A stretch of 64,000 nt of DNA from Pleurodeles waltl (taxonomy: Eukaryota > Chordata > Amphibia > Caudata > Salamandridae), in the NCBI RefSeq assembly GCF_031143425.1, contig NC_090441.1, forward strand, positions 226,110,928 through 226,174,927. Reading direction: 5' to 3'. The position numbers and the translations under genes are program-made. Every line of letters starts with the position of its first letter. Position 1 is the stretch's first letter. The notes beneath the pieces are model-generated. The model saw only the letters and a list, made by a program, of their open reading frames with translations. It did not search any database and had not been told where the DNA came from. Of this stretch, positions 56,226 through 64,000 are shown piece after piece.

Positions 56226-59200
56226 TCTAGGAAAGTACCATCTTGCCTGGCATGTTACCCCCATATTTCACTGTATGTATGTTGTTTTAGTCTATGTGTC
56301 ACTGGGACCCTGCCAGGCAGGGCCCCAGTGCTCATAAGTATGTGCCCTGTATGTGTTCCCTGTGTGATGACTAACTGTCTCACTGATGCTCTGCTAACCA
56401 GAACCTCAGTGGTTATGCTCTCTCATGTCTTTCCAAATTGTCACTAACAGGCTAGTGACCAATTTCACCAATTTACATTGGCATACTGGTACACCCATAT
56501 AATTCCCTAGTATATGGTACTGAGGTACCCAGGGTATTGGGGTTCCAGGAGATCCCTATGGGCTGCAGCATTTCTTTTGCCGACCATAGGGAGCTCTGAC
56601 AATTCTTACACAGGCCTGCCAGTGCAGCCTGAGTGAAATAATGCCCACATTATTTCACAGCCATTTTCACTGCACATAAGTAACTTATAAGTCTCCTATA
56701 TGTCTAATCTTCACCTGGTGAAGGTTGGGTGCCAAGTTACTTAGTGTGTGGGCACCCTGGCACTAGCCAAGGTGCCCCCACATTGTTCAGGGCAATTTCC
56801 TGTGAGTGCGGGACACCATTACACGCGTGCCCCACACATAGGGCACCACCTATGTGTAACGTCACAATGGTAACTCCGAACATGGCCATGTAACATGTCT
56901 AAGATCATGGAATTGTCACCGCAATACCATTCTGGTATTGTGGAGACATTTTCATGATCCCCCGGGTCTCTAGCACAGAACCCAGGTACTGCCAAACTGC
57001 CTTTCTGGGGTTTCACTGCAGCTGCTGCTGCCGCCAACCCCTCAGACAGGTTTCTGCCCCCCTGGGGTCCAGGCAGCCCTGGCCCAGGAAGGCAGAACAA
57101 AGGACTTTCTCAGAGAGAGGGTGTTACACCCTCTCCCTTTGGAAAAGGTGAGAAAGGCTGGGGAGGAGTAGCCTCCCCCAGCCTCTGGAAATGCTTTGAT
57201 GGGCACAGATGCTGCCCATCTTTGCATAAGCCAGTCTACACCGGTTCAGGGATCCCCCAGCCCTGCTCTGGTGCGAAACTGGACAAAGGGAAGGGGAGTG
57301 ACCACTCCCCTGACCTACACCTCCCAGGGGAGGTGCCCAGAGCTCCTCCAGCGTGCCCCAGCCCTCAGCCATCTTGGATTCAGAGGTGTTGCTGGCACAC
57401 TGGACTGCTCTGAATAGCCAGTGCCAGCAGGTGACGTCAGAGACTCCTTCTGATAGGCTCTTACCTCTCTTAGTAGCCAATCCTCCTTCCTAGGTAGCCA
57501 AACCTTCCTTTTCTGGCTATTTAGGGTCTCTGCTTTGGGGAATTCTTCAGATAATGAATACAAGAGGTCATCAGAGTTCCTCTGCATCTCCCTCTTCCCC
57601 TTCTGCCAAAGGATCGACCGCTGACTGCTCAGGACGCCTGCAAAACCGCAACAAAGTAGCAAGGCGACTACTAGCAACCTTGTATCGCTTCATCCTGCCA
57701 GCTTTCTCGACTGTTTCCAGGTGATGCATGCTCTGGGGGTAGCCTGCCTCCTTCTTGCACCAGGAGCTCTGAAGAAATCTCCCGTGGGTCGACGGAATCT
57801 TCCCCCTGCAACCGCAGGCAACAAAAGACTGCATCACTGGTCCTCTGGGTCCCCTCTCAGCACGACGAGCGTGGTCCCTGGAACTCAGCAACCCTGTCCA
57901 AGTGGCTCACACAGTCCAGTGACTCTTCAGTCCAAGTCTGGTGGAGGTAAGTCCTTGCCTCCCCATGCTAGACTGCATTGCTGGGTACCGCATGATTTGC
58001 AGCTTCTCCGGCTCCTGTGCACTCTTCCAGGATTTCCTTTGTGCCCAACCAAGCCTGGGTCCCCGACACTCTAACCTGCAGTGCACAACCTTCTGAGTTG
58101 TCCTCCGGCATCGTGGGACTCCCTTTTGTGACTTTGGGTGGACTCCGGTTCACTTCTCTTCCAAGTGCCTGTTTCGGTACTTCTGCGGGTGCTGCCTGCT
58201 TCTGTGAGGGCTCCCTACTTTGCTGGGCACTCCCTCTGTCTCCTCTTCCAAGTGACGACATCCTGGTTCTTCCTGGTCCACAGCAGCACCCAAAAACCTC
58301 TACCACGACCCTTGCAGCTAGCAAGGCTTGTTTGTGATATTTCTGCGTGGGAATAACTCTGCAAGCTTCTTCACGACGTGGGACATCCCTCCTCCAAAGG
58401 GGAAGTTCCTAGTCCTCTTCTTTCTTGCAGAACTCCAAGCTTCTTCCAACAGGTGGCAGCTTCCTTGCACCCTCAGCTGGCATTTCCTGGGCTCCTGCCC
58501 ACTCTCTACACTGTTGCACCTCTTGGACTTGGTCCCCTTCTCTTACAGGTACTCAGGTCTGGAAATCCACTGTTGTTGCATTGCTGGTGTTGTTCCTCTT
58601 GCAGAAACCCCTATCACGACCTCTGTGCTCTCTGGGGGTAGTAGATGCACTTTACACCTACCTTTCAGGGTCTTGGGGTGGGCTATGTTTCTAACCCTCA
58701 CTGTTTTCTTACAGTCCCAGCAACCCTCTACAAGCTCACATAGGTTTGGGGTCCATTCGTGGTTCGCATTCCACTTTTGGAGTATATGGTTTGTGTTGCC
58801 TCTATACCTATGTGCTCCTATTGCAATGTACTGTAACTTCACATTGCTTGCCTTACTTCCTTTTGCTATTATCTGCATAATTTTGGTCTGTGTACATATA
58901 TCTTGTGTATATTTGTCATCCTCATACGGAGGGTACTCACTGAGATACTTTTGGCATATTGTCATAAAAATAAAGTACCTTTATATAGCCTTAGAACCCG
59001 CCGTAGCGGGCTCTACCGGCTATTAAAGGCCCGCTCCCCGCGTTAAATGCCCGAGCCGAAGGCGAGGGCATTTAACAAGGGAGAGGGACTTTAATAGCCG
59101 GTAGAGCCCGCTACGGCAGGTTCTAAGGCTATTAGAACATTCTGCCACACAGGGCAGAATGTTCTATTAAAAAAAAAAATGTTCACGGAGCCCGAGGGGA

Positions 59201-59587
59201 TTAAAATCCCCTCGGGCTCCGTGAGGCTTTGGTCACAGCTGTTGCTGTGAACAAAGCGAGCATTGGAATGTTGGCGCTGCGGGCTTTTACCGGCCTGTAA
59301 AAGCCCGCAGCACTCCATTGTTTTCAATGGAGCCCCCAGCATTCCAATGTTCTAATTTTTAGTCTATCCGTGTATTGTGTTTTCTTATGATATTGTGCAT
59401 ATGACACCAGTGGTATAGTAGGAGCTTTGCATGTCTCCTAGTTCAGCCTAAGCTGCTCTGCTAAGCTACCTTTTCTATCAGCCTAAGCTGCTAGAACACC
59501 TCTTCTACACTAATAAGGGATACCTTGACCTGGTGCAGAGTGTAAGTACCTCTTGGTACCCACTACAAGCCAGGCCAGCCTCCTACA
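56226..59587 (+). repeat. Gmr1-like solo LTR in the presumed GRIN2D intron, TSD ATAGT
   Basis: Runs from TCTAGGAAAGTACC (first T-G now T-C) to CCAGCCTCCTACA, flanked by atagt at 56221-56225 and 59588-59592. It is 3362 bp because of a 372-bp insert at 58985-59356; without it the length is normal. It lies in the same orientation as the exon and carries the LTR polyadenylation region (aaaataaagtacc near 58970), which the insert interrupts just downstream. Confidence 0.92.
58985..59356. mobile_element. Palindrome-rich fold-back insert in the LTR
   Basis: The insert splits cctttat|ttttagt of the LTR. It consists almost wholly of hairpins: 58986-59131 (43-bp arms with one mismatch, with a smaller hairpin inside), 59133-59166 (14-bp arms), 59184-59223 (19-bp arms, 2-base spacer, perfect), 59233-59250 (7-bp arms), 59276-59311 (14-bp arms) and about 59313-59332 (ctccattg/caatggag). 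Ends are tagccttagaac and gttctaat, roughly inverted. A clear TSD is not visible. No coding capacity; family unknown. Confidence 0.8.
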
Positions 59588-62295
59588 ATAGTGGGGACAA
59601 CATTTACAATGCCCTGCTTTGATCATAGCTTCATTCCACAAGTGTCGGCCTTCATGCAGTGAACCTCTATAGTGCTCCAGAAAATTCATTAACAGCGATG
59701 AAAGACTCAGGAAATGAACGGTGTTTGAACGCTAAACTGTGCGTGGTCTGTCACTGAAAGGGAAGTTGTGTTCGCTGTTGGCGCTGCACAGCCCCTATCT
59801 CCTGATGTGGAGGTTGTGGATCAGGCTGTGCTGTTGGAAACTAAACAGAGTCCTGTTTTCAAAGTCCAGTGGTATCAGCTCATTGTAGGGTGAGGAGGCG
59901 CACCATTGGTCTTGGCTGCAGCCATTTAGTGTTGGACCACTAACCGCACTCAAGCTTGAGTGTCGATGCGAATCTCAAAGAAAATGAATCAACGAACTGG
60001 TTGTGTGTCCGCATGTGTGTGTGGCTATTTATAGAGCACCAACACAGCTGCTGAAGGAGGCAGATGCAGGGGAAGGTGGGGTGAGCACTCAGAGACCTCA
60101 GCCGGGAAGAAGGATGCCAGATCACTTAAGGACACGTGGCCAATCACATTGATGAGCTAGAAAATAATCTCCAACACACGTTACCATATACCCCTAACTC
60201 TTAAGCTCAGGAATGTGATGTCAAGGCAGGCAAAACCATCTGATAGTTTTACACAACAGACGACGCCTATCGTTCCCTAGGCCTGCTTCTCAAAGTCAGG
60301 CTTATCGCAGCCACCCGGGCCTCGTGTGTACCCCTTAGGAACATACATCTTTGGGAGTCTCTGGCCCTCCGTATGTCCTGGTCATAATAGCAGCTCTTCC
60401 CTACCTTTCCTACACCCCTGCAACACATCTGGGCAAAACCTGCATCCTCCCTGCCAGATGCGTCTCCTCTTCAGGGCACCTGGTGAAACCCAGAGGACAC
60501 GATGAGGTGACGCTGCATTCAATGCCTGGGGGGGGGGGTCTCACCTTCAAACCAAGCACAGAACAAGAGTGCAGGAGGGATCAAAGGCCCTTCATCTGTA
60601 TGAGACGGAGTCTGTGCATGAGTGAACTCTCACTCCTAACAGACAGAGTGGCACACGGCGACTGATGACATATACAGGCGCCACTGATGATACAGGCGCT
60701 AGATTGTCCGTCTTCATACTATAGCCCGCGCCTTGCACCCAGTTTCCAGCTGTAGGTTGTCTGTGCATCTCGTGGGCTTCTGTCCCAGAGCCCTGCGCCT
60801 GAGCGCTCATTCTCCTCTGAAAGCAGATGGTCTTTTCTCTGTAAAGCCCACGGGTCCCTATTCCCTCAGCAACTTCAGGCAGTCTAAGCCTGAGAGGCAA
60901 GCGTGCTTGTAGGCGGCCAATTCAGATTGAATTTAATTAGAAGGAATGTGGGTCCTTCGGTCTATAGAGTGATGGTCCACATGTAATCTCCTCTCTGCTA
61001 GAGAAGCAGGACAGCATCTTCAGGTGATGAGAGAAGTGATGGGCATGCAACAGGTACCGAGAGGGACCTCAGCTTAAAGAGTTCCTGTGGTCGTACCCAG
61101 ACGAGATGATATTACTAGTAACTATGCGGTCTCATAAATGTCCTTCCCCCACTCAGCCAGGGTGACATATGTCGGTGTTGAGGCTGAGGGGTTGAGTGAT
61201 GGGGTCGGGTCCAGGGGCAATAGCAGCTGACAAACAGCTTGGCACATGGTTGGGTGACTCGTCGTTGGTTGAAGCCCCTCAGCTAGGCGAGCTGCTCAGG
61301 TGATGAGCAGGGCGCGAAGAAAGCTCGAGGGACACCCTCATCAACAGGAAGCCCCTCAGGTAGGACAAAAGTAACTGGCTGCGGAGGTAACTGCAGGAGG
61401 GGTGACAGCAGTGCGATGGATGCTTTACTCTCATCTTTCTACTCCGGGGGCAGATGAGCCTTCATTTTCATCCCCATCATGCCTATGGTGGACGGCGCAC
61501 ACTGAGTGACACGTGATGGCTAGTCAGGGCTCAGGGTCATCGTGTAGTGCTCCACAGAGTTCTGCAAGAAGCTGAGCACACTGGGGACCACACACCTACA
61601 CACCTGCCCAAGCGCCTGGATACCCTCCCGAGTGACTAGTGCGTTGTAGCATAACATAACAAAGTAAACTAGTGCCCAGCGGAGGATTCATCCATCCAGC
61701 ACAGATCTCGAGCCCTAGGGCACCCTTTACAGGCCCCATACACACAAAATGGACCTATATCCACTGAGTCGCTTTGAGGCACTCTGGCATTTCAGTCAAC
61801 AGAACCAAGTATGCCCGGATTTAGAGGAAGACAAGCTACAATTCTCAGCATGCATAATAATTGTTGATTGAAAATGCAGAACTGACAGAACGTTACTTTC
61901 ATCCCATGGGGTCACTGTGGGGAACTGATCACAAATGTCAGACAGACTGAAAGAAAGGAGACACGGGGCACACACATCATGCACTCTCCTCTCCTTCCTT
62001 CGGACTGCTAAGCTATGTCAGGAGGACCAGAACAAGCACAATGGTGGTTGCAAATTTTCATGCCAGAGAAGGGGAAGTCAACACGAGAAGGTAAATATAT
62101 GGCTTTACCGGATGGACTGCTCTTTCCATCCCTCAGAAGACGAGTGATACAGGAACAATTCTCAGCCTGATGATGCTGGCATCAATGTTACACCATTGAA
62201 CTCATAGGGGTTCTGAAAAATCCGAGCATCACATAAAGAACAGGTGACACACAAACCACGTCCTTTCAGCAATAGAGTGGTAAGGGTATAGTGTA
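59588..62295. other. Unassigned, presumably GRIN2D intron
   Basis: About 2.7 kb with no recognised exon, RNA gene or mobile element. A run of ten G's lies near 60529. Several GC-balanced stretches (60300-61700) have short frames without domain motifs. This is the longest stretch after the exon that may be plain host DNA. Confidence 0.4.
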
Positions 62296-62518
62296 TGTAG
62301 GAGGCTGGACTGGCTTGTAGTGAGGACATAGGGGTACTTGCACCTTGCACCAGGCCCAGTTATCCCTTATTAGTGTATAGGGTGTCTAGCAGCTTAGGCT
62401 GATAGATAATGGTAGCTTAGCAGAGCAGCTTAGGCTGAACTAGGAGACGAGTGAAGCTCCTACAGTACCACCTAGTGTCATATGCACAATATCATAAGAA
62501 AACACAATACACAGATAT
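62296..62518 (-). repeat. Inverted tip of a Gmr1-like LTR
   Basis: Plus strand tgtaggaggctggactggcttg... to cacagatat is the U5 end of the family LTR in minus orientation, 223 bp. It then joins directly to the 5' leader of a plus-oriented gag. Confidence 0.85.
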
Positions 62519-62586
62519 TTCACTGTCTTTCTAAAAAGCTCTGACAAACTTTTTATCCTTTTCTATCACTTTAACTCTTTCTAAAA

Positions 62587-64000
62587 ATGTCTGGCACAAG
62601 CCAAAATGTTGATCTGTCCAAACTTGCATATGACCACCTTAGCTGGAAAGGAGCAAGGAGTCTCTGTGTAGAAAGAGGTTTGAGTGTAGGGAAGAATCCT
62701 TCCTTGGAATTGTTACTTAACATGCTTAGAGAACAAGATAAGGCTAAAAGTGCCCCATCTGTTGAAAAAGTAGCTAATGGTTCCCAATCTGATCCAGGGA
62801 CTCCCCCAGGAAAAGATTCAGGAAAGAAACTTCTTAGCCTGCCCATTACTAGACAGTCTAGCATAGTTGGTAATGATGTTGAGTCACACCATACAAATAG
62901 TGTTGACTCACATCAGAGCAAAAGCATTTATTCTCACCACAGTGAGAAGGATGGTAAGTCTTCTGACAAGGGTGGGGACAAATCTAAAAATTAGTCTTCA
63001 TCAGGCCCACAAAAACACTCTGGTGGGGGTGGTGGGCCCAAATCCTCTTCAAATTAAAACGAGGAAAAGAAACCATGGTGCTATTTATGTAAAATAAAAG
63101 GCCATTGGACAACAGATCCCAGTTGTCCAAAGAAAAGCACCAAGCCTCCTACCACTACAACCCCTACTGCTACACCTAGTGTCCCTACTAATAGCAGTGG
63201 TGGTGGGAGCAAACCTACTAATAGCCAATCCAAGGGAGTAGCTGGGCTCACTATTGGTAACTTAGTTGGGGTTGGTCTTGTTAGGGAGACCACAGAGGCT
63301 ATATTAGTCTCTGAGGGGGCTATTGATTTAGCCACCTTAGTTGCTTGTCCCCTTAATATGGATAAGTACAAGCAGCTACCCCTAATAAATGGTGTTGAGA
63401 TTCAGGCCTACAGGGACACTGGAGCCAGTGTAACTATGGTCATAGAGAAACTGGTCCACCCAGAACAACACCTACTTGGTCACCAGTACCAAGTAACCGA
63501 TGCTCACAACAACACACTTAGCCACCCCATGGCTGTTGTAAATCTCAACTGGGGGGGGGGGGGGTTTACTGGTCCAAAGAAAGTTGTGGTAGCTTCAGAT
63601 TTACCTGTAGACTGTCTATTAGGGAATGATTTGGAGACATCAGCTTGGTCAGATGTGGAGTTGGAGGCCCATGCAGCAATGCTGGGCATCCCAGGGCATA
63701 TTTTTGCTTTAACCAGGGCTCAGGCCAAAAAGCAAAAAGGACAGGGAAGCTTGGATCCTGGAACAATGGACCAAGTGCTCCCTAAAGCTAGGGCTAGTAG
63801 AAGTAAAGCACTCCCTACTATCCCTCCCTCTACAGTGGATTCTACTTCTGAGGAAGAAGAATTTCCACCCTGTGCAGAACCTACACCAGAGGAGCTTGAA
63901 GCAGACACTGCTGAGCTTTTGGGTGAAGGGGGGCCTGCCAGGGAGGAGCTGAGTGTGGCACAGCATACCTGTCCCACACTAGAGGGTCTAAGACAGCAAG
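62587..64000 (+). pseudogene. Gmr1-like gag-protease with capsid deletion, runs off the window
   Basis: Starts MSGTSQNVDLSKLAYDHLSW, matching the intact copy through SKSIYSHH, then jumps at about 62943 to KDGKSSDKGGDKSKN. About 280 residues are missing, including the coiled coil and the whole capsid-like region. Stops TAG (62992) and TAA (63055) follow. Downstream are the zinc knuckle (CYLCKIKGHW, about 63080), protease DTGAS (about 63415) and the acidic linker before integrase. A run of 14 G's at 63551-63564 replaces nine in the intact copy; with one extra T the change keeps frame and adds two codons. Integrase and RT would lie beyond the window. Confidence 0.88.

Overview
This is a vertebrate nuclear window dominated by retrotransposons. 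By eye about four fifths of it can be assigned to mobile DNA. The only host coding sequence I can support is one exon at 55316-55735 (+). It matches the signal peptide and start of the amino-terminal domain of an NMDA-receptor GluN2 subunit, closest to GRIN2D. Very long LTR elements nested in each other, Harbinger and hAT elements and large non-coding spans suggest a giant-genome caudate amphibian, a newt such as Pleurodeles being my best guess. That is inference; I could not search a database.

The dominant family is a Gmr1-like Ty3/Gypsy element with LTRs of about 3 kb, running TGTAGGAAAG to CCTCCTACA. Its integrase lies upstream of reverse transcriptase, the reverse of the usual Gypsy order. 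One nearly intact copy lies at 34190-45475 (-), with target-site duplication (TSD) ATGCA and one reading frame of 1638 codons. Other copies are: an LTR part at 1-2497 (-); solo LTRs at 6723-9512 (TSD CTAAG), 23742-26887 (TSD CAGAC) and 56226-59587 (TSD ATAGT); an old broken copy at 19563-30217 (-); a rearranged copy at 46521-53077 (+); and a chimeric copy from 62296 to the window end.

Layout. 1-2497: LTR. 2498 to about 6600: Harbinger element with a transposase and a convergent Myb/SANT-like gene, each with an intron and a frameshift. 6723-9512: solo LTR. 10408-16710: short hAT-type element (8-bp TSD) split by a complete sushi-like chromovirus at 10514-16333 (TSD GCACC), which keeps a GGGAAAC frameshift heptamer. 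17301-17956: ERV-like LTR. 19563-30217: old Gmr1-like copy with a solo LTR inside its gag. 31992-45934: solo LTR of a diverged relative (TSD TGTTG) split by the intact Gmr1-like element. 46521-53077: third Gmr1-like copy with a tandem internal duplication. 54573-55101: Harbinger-type MITE. 55316-55735: GRIN2D-like exon, followed by its presumed intron. 56226-59587: solo LTR carrying a 372-bp palindrome-rich insert. 62296-64000: inverted LTR tip fused to a gag that lacks its capsid.

The most unusual signal is a set of short, near-perfect hairpins in the first 900 bases of the Gmr1-like LTR. Between LTR subfamilies, paired positions change together in several arms, which suggests that the fold, or the symmetry, is maintained.
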